A stretch of 64,000 bases of DNA from Pelagibius litoralis (GTDB lineage: Bacteria > Pseudomonadota > Alphaproteobacteria > Kiloniellales > Kiloniellaceae). A program made the translations under genes and the position numbers. Within the stretch, counting starts at the first letter, position 1; each line of letters begins with the position of its first letter. The notes under the pieces are model-generated. The model was not told where the DNA came from. It saw only the letters and a list, made by a program, of their open reading frames with translations, and ran no database searches. Below are positions 24,670 to 33,587 of this stretch, in pieces. The DNA lies in contig NZ_JAAQPH010000019.1 of the NCBI RefSeq assembly GCF_011683915.1, forward strand, positions 40,786-104,785, written 5' to 3'.

Positions 24670-25236
24670 CTACGATTCCAGGCGCAGGAAAATCAGTCTC
24701 GCTTTGCCGTAGGTGCGGGCATCGATCTCGCTGAAGCCGGGCGGCGTCTCGAAGGCCTCGGTCTTCATCATCTCGACCGAGACCAGCGCCTCCGGCGCCA
24801 TCCAGCCGGCGGCTCTCAGGGTTTCTACCGCCTTTTCGGCGAAACCCTGGTTATAGGGCGGGTCGAGGAAGATCAGGTCGCAGGGCGCCGGGGCGGGCCG
24901 GGGGTGCAGCACGTCGCAGGCCAGAAGTTCGGAATTCTCTTCCTCCCCCAGGGCGGCGATGTTGGCGCGGCAGATCTCGATGGCCGGGGCGTAGTTCTCC
25001 ATGAAGGTGACCTGTTCGGCGCCGCGCGACAGGGCTTCCAGCCCCAGGGCGCCGGTGCCGGCAAAAGCGTCCAGAACCCTTGCGCCGGGCAGGCGCTTGG
25101 CGCCTTCCTCGCTCAGTTTGCCGCTGGTCAGGATGTTGAACAGCGCTTCGCGCGTGCGGTCGGCGGTGGGCCGCACGGCAAGATCAGCGGGGGTTTTCAG
25201 GCTGCGGCCCCTATGACGGCCGGCGACGATTCGCAT
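24670..25236 (-). CDS. rsmD: 16S rRNA (guanine(966)-N2)-methyltransferase
   Basis: A 188-residue SAM-dependent rRNA methyltransferase acting on the small ribosomal subunit. It opens MRIVAGRHRGRSLKTP, the conserved RsmD start, has the SAM-binding segment VLDAFAGTGALGLEALSRGA, and the catalytic motif DPPY in LIFLDPPYNQGF. Its first 26 bp overlap the end of the rluB-like gene, indicating translational coupling. The rluB-rsmD order, with tadA close by, is conserved in Alphaproteobacteria. Confidence 0.95.
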   Translation of the reverse strand: MRIVAGRHRGRSLKTPADLAVRPTADRTREALFNILTSGKLSEEGAKRLPGARVLDAFAGTGALGLEALSRGAEQVTFMENYAPAIEICRANIAALGEEENSELLACDVLHPRPAPAPCDLIFLDPPYNQGFAEKAVETLRAAGWMAPEALVSVEMMKTEAFETPPGFSEIDARTYGKARLIFLRLES

Positions 25237-26419
25237 GGCTCTTACGGTTATCCTTTTTGGCGGCGGGTTTTTTGCCGGCGGGCTTCATAGAGGTGGATTT
25301 TTTAGGAGCGGGTTTCTTGGGCGTAGGTTTTGCGAATCCCGGTTTCGGTTTGGCGGTCCCCTTCTTCGCTGTGCCGCCGCGGGCCGTGGCCGGTTTTGCC
25401 GTCTTCGATTTTGAGGCGGCGCTTCGTGCCGCCGCCGGCTTTGTTCTTGCTGCGGCGCTTCGTGCCGCCGGCTTCGCCCCGGTCTTTGTCGCGCTGCGGG
25501 GTTGCTCCGTCCGCGCGGCGCCGCGTGTTCCCCTGGCGGACTTGTTGGCGCCGGATTTACCGATCCCCGGTTTGCCGCCGCCGGCGCCCTCGGTCTTCTC
25601 CGGCTTCTTCAGGCCGTGGCGCGAACCCGGGCGATTGGGTTTCGGCTTGGCCCTGGCGAATCCCTTGCCGCGGGTTTTGCGCTTTTCCCTGTCTTCCAGG
25701 CCCAGGGCCTCGCGCAGGCGCTTGGACGGCACTTCTTCCAGGCTGCGGTTGGGCAGCTTGGCCAGGGCGAAGGGGCCGTAGGAAACCCGGATCAGCCGGT
25801 TCACCGCCAGGCCCAGATGGGCGCAGATCTTGCGCACCTCGCGGTTCTTGCCTTCGCGCAGACCGATGGTCAGCCAGGCATTGGCGCCGGACTGGCGATC
25901 CAGCTGCGCCTCCACCGGGCCGTAGTCGATGCCCTCCACGGTGACGCCCTTGGCCAGCGCCGCCAGCCGTGCCGCGGTAACCCGCCCGTGGGCCCTGACC
26001 CGGTAGCGCCGCAGCCAGCCGTTGGCGGGCAGTTCGAGCTGCCGTTTCAAGCCGCCGTCGTTGGTCATCAGCAACAGGCCCTCGGAATTGATATCCAGCC
26101 GCCCCACCGCCTGCAGGCGCGGCACGTCCGCCGGCAGGTGGTCGAAGACCGTGGCCCGCCCCTGCGGGTCGCGGGCGGTGGTCAGTTCGCCGCGCGGTTT
26201 GTGATAGCGCCAGAGCCTTGGCGCCTCGGCTTCCGGCAGGAGGGCGCCGTCCACCTCGATCCGGCTCTCGGCGGTGACAAGCGTTGCCGGGCTGGTCAGG
26301 ACCTTTCCGTCGAGCGAAACCCGCCCCGCGGTAATCCAGGCCTCGGCATCGCGGCGTGAGCAAAGCCCGGCACGGGCAATGACCTTGGCGATACGCTCGC
26401 CCTTTTGTATCTCGATCAT
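25211..26419 (-). CDS. RluB/RsuA-family pseudouridine synthase with long basic tail
   Basis: A 402-residue rRNA pseudouridine synthase, probably RluB-like (23S rRNA). An S4 RNA-binding domain (about 5-60; RIAKVIARAGLCSRRDAEAWI) is followed by the catalytic domain with GRLDINSEGLLLMTNDG containing the catalytic Asp. It then has LREGKNREVRKICAHLGL and RVSYGPFALAKLP. The core ends near residue 240. The remaining 160 residues are a low-complexity Lys/Ala/Pro/Thr/Gly tail (KPAAKK-like repeats), probably an RNA-binding extension. It lies 10 bp after the amidotransferase-like gene and overlaps rsmD. Confidence 0.9.
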   Translation of the reverse strand: MIEIQKGERIAKVIARAGLCSRRDAEAWITAGRVSLDGKVLTSPATLVTAESRIEVDGALLPEAEAPRLWRYHKPRGELTTARDPQGRATVFDHLPADVPRLQAVGRLDINSEGLLLMTNDGGLKRQLELPANGWLRRYRVRAHGRVTAARLAALAKGVTVEGIDYGPVEAQLDRQSGANAWLTIGLREGKNREVRKICAHLGLAVNRLIRVSYGPFALAKLPNRSLEEVPSKRLREALGLEDREKRKTRGKGFARAKPKPNRPGSRHGLKKPEKTEGAGGGKPGIGKSGANKSARGTRGAARTEQPRSATKTGAKPAARSAAARTKPAAARSAASKSKTAKPATARGGTAKKGTAKPKPGFAKPTPKKPAPKKSTSMKPAGKKPAAKKDNRKSHANRRRPS

Positions 26420-26429
26420 GGGGGTCGTC

Positions 26430-27155
26430 CTAAGCCGCGGCTGATACGAAGGCGCGGAAAATCGCCTGGTCGGAAGGGGTGATGGCGAATTCGGGGTGCC
26501 ACTGGACGCCCAGGCAAAAGCGATAGTCCGGCGCTTCGATACCCTCGATCACCCCGTCCGGGGCAACGGCGTTCACCTGCACGCCGGCGCCGACCGCTTT
26601 TACCGCCTGATGGTGGGCGGAGTTCACCGGCATGACCTCGGCCCCGCAGATCGATTTCAACAGGCTGTCGCCGCTGAGGGCGACGTCGTGGCCCGCCTGG
26701 TCGCGCGGGTTGGGTTGCTCGTGGGCCAGGGCCGCTTCCACCTCGTCGGGGATATGCTGGATCAGGCTGCCGCCGAGCACCACGTTCAGCAGTTGTTGGC
26801 CGCCGCAGATGCCGAGCAGCGGCATGTCGCGTGCCAGGGCGCCGCGGGCCAGCGCGGCCTCAAACTCGGTACGGCGATCCTTGGTGTGTACCGTTTCATG
26901 GCGGTCGTTGGCGCCGAACAGCGCCGGGTCCACGTCGAAGGCGCCGCCGGTGATCATCAGGGCGTCGATCCGCTCGAGGTAGACCTCGGCCTCCGCCGGT
27001 TCGTGCGGCAGCAGGACGGGCAGGCCGCCGGCCTCCTTGACGGCCCCGGCATAGTTCTGCCGCACCGCATACCAGGGGAATTTGGACCAACCGCCAGCGG
27101 CTTCCGAATCGAGCGTAATGCCGACCAGGGGTTGTGATGTCTGCTGCTTTACCAT
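26430..27155 (-). CDS. Gamma-glutamyl-gamma-aminobutyrate hydrolase-like class I amidotransferase
   Basis: A 241-residue peptidase C26-family protein like PuuD, which hydrolyses gamma-glutamyl-GABA in putrescine breakdown. The nucleophile is Cys117 in LLGICGGQQLLN, and the triad is completed by His220 and Glu222 in GVQWHPEF. The stretch SAHHQAVKAVG (about 179-189) is also typical. It precedes rluB by 10 bp on the same strand. Polyamine synthesis genes (speD, speE) occur 2 kb away, but no puu genes are adjacent, so the substrate remains inferred. Confidence 0.85.
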   Translation of the reverse strand: MVKQQTSQPLVGITLDSEAAGGWSKFPWYAVRQNYAGAVKEAGGLPVLLPHEPAEAEVYLERIDALMITGGAFDVDPALFGANDRHETVHTKDRRTEFEAALARGALARDMPLLGICGGQQLLNVVLGGSLIQHIPDEVEAALAHEQPNPRDQAGHDVALSGDSLLKSICGAEVMPVNSAHHQAVKAVGAGVQVNAVAPDGVIEGIEAPDYRFCLGVQWHPEFAITPSDQAIFRAFVSAAA

Positions 27156-27242
27156 GGCGGCACTTTAGGCGCCGCGCCCCGGCCTCACAAGCCCGGCAGA
27201 TGTTCCCAAATGGGGCCTCCCATGGGCCCCGGACGGGCTCTT

Positions 27243-27686
27243 TTAGACCGGGTTTCCTTCGTCCTCGCAACGGTGGCCCAGGGTTGTGAAACCTTCCTCC
27301 AGCAGATCCCCGAACAGCGGCATCCCCAGCAGATAGGCCGAACTGGGCCCGGTGTGGCGCTCGTTGGCCGCCGCCAGGGCGGCGGGCCACTCCGAGCGGT
27401 CGAAATCGCCGCGGCCGACCCAGATCATCGCCACCAGTTCGGCCTGCTGCTCTTCGTTCAGGTCCTCGATGACCTGGCGGATCTCCTCGGCTACCGGGTC
27501 GTCGCCATAGTCTTCCAGCACATCGTGCATATCGTCTTCGCCCGGCTGCGAAACCGTATCCTGCTCCGGCGCGGCGACCTTCACATCGAATGCGCGGGCC
27601 TTGGCGATCAGGAAGCACACGGTGCCCGGGTTGAGATCCAATTCGATCACCTCAGGCTCAAGCGCCGCAGGCTGTACCTTTGCCAT
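27243..27686 (-). CDS. DUF3775 domain protein
   Basis: A 147-residue cytoplasmic protein. ELDLNPGTVCFLIAKARAFDVKV, DDMHDVLEDYGDDPVAEEIRQVIEDLNEEQQAELVAMIWVGRGDF match the conserved core of DUF3775, an uncharacterised alphaproteobacterial family. It is acidic, without signal or membrane segments. The ATG at 27686 is chosen because GAGGAGG-type sequence precedes it; the frame is open further upstream but runs into the tadA promoter side. It is divergent from tadA. The function is unknown. Confidence 0.82.
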   Translation of the reverse strand: MAKVQPAALEPEVIELDLNPGTVCFLIAKARAFDVKVAAPEQDTVSQPGEDDMHDVLEDYGDDPVAEEIRQVIEDLNEEQQAELVAMIWVGRGDFDRSEWPAALAAANERHTGPSSAYLLGMPLFGDLLEEGFTTLGHRCEDEGNPV

Positions 27687-27849
27687 GGTTTGGTCCTCCT
27701 CTGTACGGATCAGGCGGGTTTCGGTTGATTGGAAGTCTTCCGCAGGAGCCTCTGCCGCGCATTGACCTGGAACAAGTGGCAGGGCAGGCTTTGCCGCCGC
27801 AACCTTGCCGAACCGCGACCGGAAAGACCTGCAAGCACGTGCCAAGCCC

Positions 27850-28314
27850 ATGACAAGCCTAAGAAAAAAACCGGACCCTATGGCCGAAGCCCTGGCCCAG
27901 GCCCGCACGGCGGCCGATCTGGGCGAGGTGCCGGTCGGGGCGGTTCTGGTCGACGGTGCCAGTGGCGAAGTTCTGGTGCGCGCCCACAACCTGGTGGAGC
28001 GCGATGCCGACCCCACCGCCCATGCGGAGATTCTGGCGATCCGGCAGGCCGCTGCCCGGCTCGGCGTGCCGCGGCTGGAGCAGGCCGAACTCTATGTGAC
28101 GCTGGAGCCCTGTGCCATGTGCGCCGCCGCTATTTCCTTCGCCCGGATCAAGCGCCTGATCTTCGGCGCCTACGACCCCAAGGGCGGCGGGGTCGATCAC
28201 GGCGCCCGGTTCTTCGAGCAGCCGACCTGCCACCACCGGCCGGAAGTGATCGGCGGCCTTCAGGAACAGGAATGCGGGGCTCTGCTGCAGGACTTCTTCA
28301 AGGCCCGGCGCTGA
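27850..28314 (+). CDS. tadA: tRNA-specific adenosine deaminase
   Basis: A 154-residue zinc deaminase converting A34 to inosine in the anticodon of tRNA-Arg(ACG). The zinc site is HAE (His58, catalytic Glu60) and PCAMC (Cys88, Cys91), the exact TadA form. GEVPVGAVLV and DPTAHAEILAIR are diagnostic. The ATG at 27850 gives a normal N-terminus; a TTG at 27805 in the same frame is less likely. It is divergent from DUF3775 and lies near rluB/rsmD, a common neighbourhood. Confidence 0.93.
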   Translation: MTSLRKKPDPMAEALAQARTAADLGEVPVGAVLVDGASGEVLVRAHNLVERDADPTAHAEILAIRQAAARLGVPRLEQAELYVTLEPCAMCAAAISFARIKRLIFGAYDPKGGGVDHGARFFEQPTCHHRPEVIGGLQEQECGALLQDFFKARR

Positions 28315-28419
28315 CAGGGTTTGGCTACCAAAAGGCCGTGGATCACAAGGCCGTGGGCGGCGGATGACGGGGCAATCCCAAAGCCCCATATTAATCGAGC
28401 AATGAGTGAGGGGACCGCC

Positions 28420-28767
28420 ATGCCGCTGCAGACCATAGACGCCATCACCGGCTATCACGCCCATGTTTATTACGACGCCGAGACCAAGGCTGCGGCGGCG
28501 GAGCTGCGCGAGGCCATGGAGGCGAATTTCGCGGGTCTGCGCATGGGGCGCTGGCACGACCGCCCGGTGGGGCCGCACCCCTGCTGGAGCTATCAGGTGG
28601 CTTTCGAGCCGGAGATGTTTGCCAGTCTCGTTCCCTGGCTGGCGTTGAACCGGGGCGACTTGGTGATTTTCTTGCATCCGGAAACCGGCGATGCGGTGCC
28701 CGACCATCGCGACCATGCGCTTTGGCTGGGCGCAAAACTGGAGCTGAACCTCGATGCGCTGCGCTAG
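28420..28767 (+). CDS. DOPA 4,5-dioxygenase-family protein
   Basis: A 115-residue protein of the small DOPA-dioxygenase family (bacterial relatives of the fungal DodA). Expected metal-binding histidines are visible in YHAHVYYD, GRWHDRPVGPHP, FLHPETG and PDHRDHALWLG. GAGGGG before the ATG at 28420 sets the start; earlier in-frame ATGs exist at 28321 and 28402. Its last 14 bp overlap the start of the TlpA-like gene. Bacterial members are mostly uncharacterised, so aromatic extradiol cleavage is a family-level inference. Confidence 0.8.
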   Translation: MPLQTIDAITGYHAHVYYDAETKAAAAELREAMEANFAGLRMGRWHDRPVGPHPCWSYQVAFEPEMFASLVPWLALNRGDLVIFLHPETGDAVPDHRDHALWLGAKLELNLDALR

Positions 28768-29305
28768 GCTGCTTTCACTATTCGCCGGCCTCTTGCTGTT
28801 GGCCGCACCCGCTTCGGCGGAACCCATCCGCCTGGACGATCAACGGGTCGCGGCGCTCTCCGGCTTGCCGAATCTGCGCGGCGCAGCGGTGAGCGCGGAA
28901 GCGTTGTCGGGCAGGGCCGTGGTTGTGGCCTTCTGGGCCTCCTGGTGCCCGCCCTGCCACCCGGAGTTCGACAATCTGAAACGGGCTCAGGAAACCTACG
29001 GCGATGACGTTGCCATCGTCGCGGTGAACATCTTCGAGGAATTCGGCAGCTTCAAGGGCACGGCGCGCCGCGACGCTTTCCTGGCCCGCAAGGACCCGCC
29101 GTTCCATGTGGTGGCCGAGGGCGAGGGCATCGCCGCCCTGTTCGAAGGCGTCGAACGCATACCCACGGTTTTCGTCTTTGCCCCCGACGGCAGCCCGGTG
29201 ATGCACTTCGTCCATGCCCAGGGCGCGTCCAAGACCCACGCCTCCTATGAGGAAATCGACGCGGCGCTGGAACAGGCGCTCGGCAAGGGGCCGGGGCAGG
29301 GTTAA
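28754..29305 (+). CDS. TlpA-like exported thioredoxin-fold protein
   Basis: A 183-residue periplasmic thiol protein. A signal peptide (LLSLFAGLLLLAAPASA) precedes a TlpA/ResA-type thioredoxin domain with the active site WCPPC (Cys65, Cys68) in VVVAFWASWCPPCHPEF. The cis-proline equivalent lies in ERIPTVFVFAPDG. Residues 79-100 (GDDVAIVAVNIFEEF) form the usual insertion strand. It overlaps the preceding dioxygenase-like gene by 14 bp. It may reduce disulfides in cytochrome or other periplasmic proteins; the partner is unknown. Confidence 0.88.
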   Translation: MRCARLLSLFAGLLLLAAPASAEPIRLDDQRVAALSGLPNLRGAAVSAEALSGRAVVVAFWASWCPPCHPEFDNLKRAQETYGDDVAIVAVNIFEEFGSFKGTARRDAFLARKDPPFHVVAEGEGIAALFEGVERIPTVFVFAPDGSPVMHFVHAQGASKTHASYEEIDAALEQALGKGPGQG

Positions 29306-29335
29306 CGCGCCGGCCCCGCCGCGGCGGCGTTAACC
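29300..29335 (+). terminator. Stem-loop at the end of the TlpA gene
   Basis: Perfect 9-bp arms GGTTAACGC (29300-29308) and GCGTTAACC (29327-29335) flank an 18-bp GC-rich loop. The left arm contains the TAA stop codon of the TlpA-like gene. There is no T-run after it, so it would be a weak or factor-dependent terminator, or a processing/stability hairpin before speD. Confidence 0.4.
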
Positions 29336-29440
29336 ACTGTTACAGCAGGTGAAAATTTCACTTGCATTGAATTGCAAAAACACGGAAAACCCGCCCCTCA
29401 GTTTTTACTGGGTCAATCTACTGGTTGCGTTGGAGGACCG

Positions 29441-29929
29441 ATGTCTCAGGCACAAGCCCTCTTCCAACTGGGGATCGACTTGGACGAAAACCCAAGCGCC
29501 TCCAAAACGGAAGAAAACAACACCGCCACCCAAGCTGCAGATGCGGCCGGGGAGCGTAAGGACTTTTTTATCGAGCGCGACGGCGAGCGGTATGCCGGCA
29601 CCCATCTGATCGTCGATCTCTGGGACGCCGAGGGTACCGACGATCTCGCTTTCGTCGAGGAGACGCTGCGCGATTGCGTCACCGCCGCTGAAGCGACGCT
29701 GCTGCACATCCACCTGCATCACTTTACGCCGAACGACGGAATCTCCGGCGTGGCGGTGCTGGCGGAATCGCACATCTCGATCCACTCCTGGCCGGAATCC
29801 GGTTATGCGGCGTTGGACATCTTCATGTGCGGCGATGCCAAACCCCATCTGGCGGTAGAGGTGCTGCGCGAACGCTTCAAGCCGGCGCGTCTGGCGGTGG
29901 AAGAGCATCGGCGGGGCCGCGGCGTATGA
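29441..29929 (+). CDS. speD: S-adenosylmethionine decarboxylase proenzyme
   Basis: A 162-residue prokaryotic (SpeH-type) AdoMet decarboxylase supplying aminopropyl groups for spermidine. The self-cleavage site is Glu109-Ser110 in VLAESHISIHSWPE, where the Ser becomes the pyruvoyl cofactor. His115 and Cys130 (IFMCGDA) are the usual processing and catalytic residues. GGAGGA precedes the ATG at 29441. The first 40 residues (acidic, Ala/Thr-rich) are longer than in typical SpeH, whose core starts near residue 45. speE follows after 19 bp. Confidence 0.93.
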   Translation: MSQAQALFQLGIDLDENPSASKTEENNTATQAADAAGERKDFFIERDGERYAGTHLIVDLWDAEGTDDLAFVEETLRDCVTAAEATLLHIHLHHFTPNDGISGVAVLAESHISIHSWPESGYAALDIFMCGDAKPHLAVEVLRERFKPARLAVEEHRRGRGV

Positions 29930-29948
29930 GCCGCCGGCGCAACCAACG

Positions 29949-30797
29949 ATGAGCCGCTGGCTCGTTGAGCAGCTGCACGACGATTTCCAACTGGGCCTGA
30001 AGGCCGACAAGGTTCACTACGACAGCGAGACCGAGCATCAGCGGCTCGTGGTCTTCGAGAACCGGACCTTCGGGCGCGTGCTGACCCTGGACAACGTCGT
30101 GCAGACGACGGAGAAGGACGAGTTCATCTATCACGAGATGCTCGCCCATCTGCCGATCCTCGCCCATGGCGCGGCCAGGAAGGTGCTGATCATCGGCGGC
30201 GGTGACGGCGGCATGCTGGAAGAAGTGCTGAAGCACCGCGGCGTGGAGAAGGTGACCCAGGTGGAAATCGACGCCGGGGTGATCGACTTCTCCAAGCAGT
30301 ACCTCGCCTCGATCTGCAAGGATGCCTACGACGACCCGCGCCTCGACCTGGTGATCGCCGACGGCGTCGACTTCGTGGCCTCCTGCGCGGAACGCTACGA
30401 CGTCGCCATCGTCGATTCCACCGATCCCATCGGGCCCGGCGAGGTGCTGTTCACCGATACCTTCTACGGCAAGGCGAAGAACTGTCTGGCGCCCGGCGGT
30501 ATCCTGGTGACCCAGAACGGCGTGCCTTTCCTGCAGGGCGACGAACTGACCAACACCATGCGCGCCTTCCGGGCGCTCTTCGCCGATGCCGCCTGCTATC
30601 TGGCGACGGTGCCGACCTATGCCGGCGGGCCCATGGCCTTCGGCTGGGGAACCGACGACCCGGCGAAACGTCAGATGAGTCTTGAAGTCCTGGAACAGCG
30701 TTTCCGCGAGGCCGGCATCGCCACGCGCTACTACAATCCGGCGGTTCATCAGGCGGCCTTCGCCCTGCCCACCTACATCGCCGAGATGGTGGGTTAG
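29949..30797 (+). CDS. speE: Spermidine synthase
   Basis: A 282-residue aminopropyltransferase joining decarboxylated AdoMet and putrescine. The nucleotide-binding motif is VLIIGGGDGGMLEEVLKH, followed by VTQVEIDAGVIDFSKQYL. The catalytic Asp is in VAIVDSTDPIGPGEVLFT. The N-terminal beta domain ends in LTLDNVVQTTEKDEFIYHEML, typical of bacterial SpeE. It forms an operon with speD and completes the spermidine pathway from putrescine. Confidence 0.96.
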   Translation: MSRWLVEQLHDDFQLGLKADKVHYDSETEHQRLVVFENRTFGRVLTLDNVVQTTEKDEFIYHEMLAHLPILAHGAARKVLIIGGGDGGMLEEVLKHRGVEKVTQVEIDAGVIDFSKQYLASICKDAYDDPRLDLVIADGVDFVASCAERYDVAIVDSTDPIGPGEVLFTDTFYGKAKNCLAPGGILVTQNGVPFLQGDELTNTMRAFRALFADAACYLATVPTYAGGPMAFGWGTDDPAKRQMSLEVLEQRFREAGIATRYYNPAVHQAAFALPTYIAEMVG

Positions 30798-30839
30798 ATA
30801 GCCGAATGGGTGAGAAATCATCCGTGTCGGAAGGCCCTC

Positions 30840-31484
30840 TCAGTTTGGCTGTAGGGTTTTAGGAACAGATTTTTCCTTGACCGTCATGAACTTTTGCTCT
30901 GGGAATTCGCACGCTAGCACTTTGTGTAAGCTATCTAGCGCAATCAGCAGTGAGCTACTTGTTGCCTCAATTTGATAGCATAATTCCTGCCAATTTCTCT
31001 CTGCTGTTCCCGTAATTCTTGGACCCAACGCCTGCATAACTTCGGAAGGGTTGGCTGACACTAGACCCGTTTTTTCTAGGGCTGGTTGAACTTCACTGAA
31101 CGAGAATTTCACGTGATTCTCAATAGCTACCAGTGCTGTTTTATATCTCCGTGACTCTAATGCTAGTTGATGAAGCAAATTGCCATTGTCGGGGAATAGG
31201 AACTCCAAGTTCTTGCTAAATGATTCGGGTGTGGCGACGAGACTCGTAGGAGGCAAAAGCCAGGCGATAGGATGGTCTGCTACTGGATCAACCACCCTGT
31301 CTTTATAGTCTTTCAAGGCATCATAGGCGCAGATGATGGCAAAAACTGCTTCATGCCCAGCAGAGATTTGAGCCTTTTTTTCCTGGCTGTGACTCCACAT
31401 TCGCTCAAATGCGAATGTGGATGCAGCACCGAGAATGGCTCCAAACACACCGATAAGACCAGAAACCCAGATGTTTTCAGTCAA
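30840..31484 (-). CDS. AT-rich orphan with N-terminal membrane anchor
   Basis: A 214-residue protein that I do not recognise. Residues 6-26 (WVSGLIGVFGAILGAASTFAF) form one transmembrane helix, followed by a basic stretch and a mostly helical soluble region to the end. No catalytic motif is visible. Base composition is clearly more AT-rich than the genes on both sides and codon choice differs, which suggests recent acquisition. A helix plus coiled soluble domain of this size is common among accessory or phage-related membrane proteins, but no function can be assigned. Confidence 0.6.
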   Translation of the reverse strand: MTENIWVSGLIGVFGAILGAASTFAFERMWSHSQEKKAQISAGHEAVFAIICAYDALKDYKDRVVDPVADHPIAWLLPPTSLVATPESFSKNLEFLFPDNGNLLHQLALESRRYKTALVAIENHVKFSFSEVQPALEKTGLVSANPSEVMQALGPRITGTAERNWQELCYQIEATSSSLLIALDSLHKVLACEFPEQKFMTVKEKSVPKTLQPN

Positions 31485-31620
31485 TTTTCTTGCCTTAGAA
31501 GGAGGTCGTGAATCCTATCGTGTTGAGCTTATCTGATTAAAGTTCGGCAAACGGATTACGGTTCACAGACGAGTCCATTGTATACTTATGTCTTGCTGAA
31601 CAGTGTGGTGGAACTGATCA

Positions 31621-32175
31621 CTAAAATTTTCCCAGCCGCTCCATCAATACCACCCGGTCGCCCATGAACTCGGTCTCGGTGAAGAAGGTGAAGCCGCATT
31701 TATCGGCGACCCGGACCGAGGCGTCGTTCTGCGGATCGAGGATGCAGACGCTGCGCTTCATGCCTAGCGTCTCTTCGCCCCAGGTAAGGGCGGCGCGCAC
31801 GGCTTCGGTGGCATAGCCCTTGCCGTGGGCCGAGGGGGTGAGCACCCAGCCGGCCTCCGGCGCGCCTTCGAAGTCCGGTTTGATGTCGCGCTTGAAATCG
31901 GCCAGCCCGACTTCGCCGACGAAGCGCCCGCTCTCGCTTTCCTCCACCAGCCAATAGCCGAAGCCGAGCAGGGCCCAGTGGCCGGCGTAGTTCATCATCC
32001 TTGCCCAGCTTTCGCTGGGGCTTGAGGGTTTGCCGCTGATGTAGCGGGTGACCCGGGCATCGCCCCAGAGGGAGACGGTCTTTTTGTAATCTTCCAGGCC
32101 GTGGCCGCGCAGGGTCAGGCGTTCGGTCTTCAGAACGGGCGCCGCGGCACCGGCCTTTGCTTCGATATCGGACAA
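31621..32175 (-). CDS. GNAT N-acetyltransferase (RimJ/RimL-like)
   Basis: A 184-residue GNAT-fold acetyltransferase of the RimJ/RimL group. LKTERLTLRGHGLEDYKKTVSLWGDARV is the usual opening, and the acetyl-CoA site is in GWVLTPSAHGKGYATEAVRAALTWG (about 112-136). The end, DPQNDASVRVADKCGFTFFTETEF, is also characteristic. Members acetylate ribosomal proteins, peptides or small amines; the substrate is unknown. It is encoded just upstream of an AT-rich orphan and after purD on the same strand (15 bp spacing). Confidence 0.86.
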   Translation of the reverse strand: MSDIEAKAGAAAPVLKTERLTLRGHGLEDYKKTVSLWGDARVTRYISGKPSSPSESWARMMNYAGHWALLGFGYWLVEESESGRFVGEVGLADFKRDIKPDFEGAPEAGWVLTPSAHGKGYATEAVRAALTWGEETLGMKRSVCILDPQNDASVRVADKCGFTFFTETEFMGDRVVLMERLGKF

Positions 32176-32190
32176 GTCGTTTTCCTAGTT

Positions 32191-33480
32191 TCAGTCTATG
32201 GCGTTGCGGTTGATCGCGCGCCAGCCGATGTCGCGGCGGCAGAAGCCCTCGGCCCAGTCGATCTTGTCGACGGCGGTGTAGGCGAGGGCCTGGGCCTCTG
32301 CGATGCCTGGTGCCATGGCGGTGACGCCCAGCACACGCCCGCCGTTGGACAGCAATTCGCCGTCCTCGCCCTGTTTGGTCCCGGCGTGAAATATCTTGAT
32401 GTCGTCGGAGTTACCCTCCGCTGCGTCGAGGCCGGCAATAACCGTATCTTTCCGGTAGCTTCCCGGGTAGCCCTTGGCGGCCATCACCACGCTGAGGGCC
32501 GCTTCCTCGTACCAGCGCAGATCGAAGCTGGAGAGAACGCCGTCGCTGCAGGCAATCAGCGCCGGCAGCAGGTCGGACATCAGGCGCATCAGGATCACCT
32601 GGCACTCGGGATCGCCGAAGCGCACGTTGTATTCGATGAGCTGCGGCCCCTCCGCCGTGATCATCAGGCCGGCGAAGAGGACGCCCTTAAAGGCCCGGCC
32701 CTCCGCCTTCATGCCCGCCACCGTGGGGCGGATGATGCGGGCCATGGTCTCTTCGATCAGGGCCTCGGTCATCACCGGCGCCGGGGAATAGGCGCCCATG
32801 CCGCCGGTGTTCGGCCCCTCGTCGCCGTCGAAGACCCGCTTGTGATCCTGCGCGGTTGCCAGGGGCAGGGCGAAGTCGCCGTCCACCAGGGCGAAGAAAC
32901 TCGCCTCCTCGCCGTCGAGATAGGCTTCGATCACCAGCTCGGCGCCTGCTTCGCCGAAGGCGCCCCCGGCCATGGCGGCGTCGATGGCGTCGATGGCCTC
33001 CTGTTCGGTCATGGCGACGGTCACGCCCTTGCCGGCGGCCAGGCCGTCGGCCTTCACCACGATGGGCGCGCCCTGTTCGCGGACATAGGCCTTGGCCGCC
33101 TCCGCTTCGGTGAAGCGGCCGTAGGCGCCGGTCGGGATGTCGTACTTGGCACAGAGGTCCTTGGTGAAACCCTTGGAGCCTTCGAGTTCCGCCGCCGCCG
33201 CGGTAGGGCCGAAGGCCTTTACCCCGGCCTCCGTCAGGCGGTCGACCAGGCCCAGTACCAGGGGGGCCTCGGGCCCGACCACCACATAGTCGATGGCTTC
33301 GCGTTGAACGAAGTCGACCAGCCCGTCGATGTCCTCCGCGGCGATCGGCACACATTCGGCGTCCTCTGCGATCCCGGCGTTGCCCGGGGCGCAGAACAGC
33401 TTGTGACAGAGGGGGGAAGCCGCGAGGGTCCAGCAGAGCGCGTGCTCGCGTCCGCCGCCGCCAACAACCAGAATTTTCAT
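32191..33480 (-). CDS. purD: Phosphoribosylamine--glycine ligase
   Basis: A 429-residue ATP-grasp enzyme of purine synthesis joining phosphoribosylamine and glycine. It starts [17 protein letters not shown], the standard PurD opening. The ATP-grasp core includes [19 protein letters not shown] and later [17 protein letters not shown], the metal-binding segment. The ATG at 33480 is the conserved start. It is divergent from xseA across about 107 bp. All regions typical of the family are present. Confidence 0.97.
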   Translation of the reverse strand: MKILVVGGGGREHALCWTLAASPLCHKLFCAPGNAGIAEDAECVPIAAEDIDGLVDFVQREAIDYVVVGPEAPLVLGLVDRLTEAGVKAFGPTAAAAELEGSKGFTKDLCAKYDIPTGAYGRFTEAEAAKAYVREQGAPIVVKADGLAAGKGVTVAMTEQEAIDAIDAAMAGGAFGEAGAELVIEAYLDGEEASFFALVDGDFALPLATAQDHKRVFDGDEGPNTGGMGAYSPAPVMTEALIEETMARIIRPTVAGMKAEGRAFKGVLFAGLMITAEGPQLIEYNVRFGDPECQVILMRLMSDLLPALIACSDGVLSSFDLRWYEEAALSVVMAAKGYPGSYRKDTVIAGLDAAEGNSDDIKIFHAGTKQGEDGELLSNGGRVLGVTAMAPGIAEAQALAYTAVDKIDWAEGFCRRDIGWRAINRNAID

Positions 33481-33587
33481 GCTTTCGTCTTCATGTTTTT
33501 CGCCTCTCCGGCATGGTCTCCGCCGCGGCGCTCTTGTAGCATAGCGACTCCAGACGACGACCCGAAATTTCCCTAGGAAGAGCAGCT

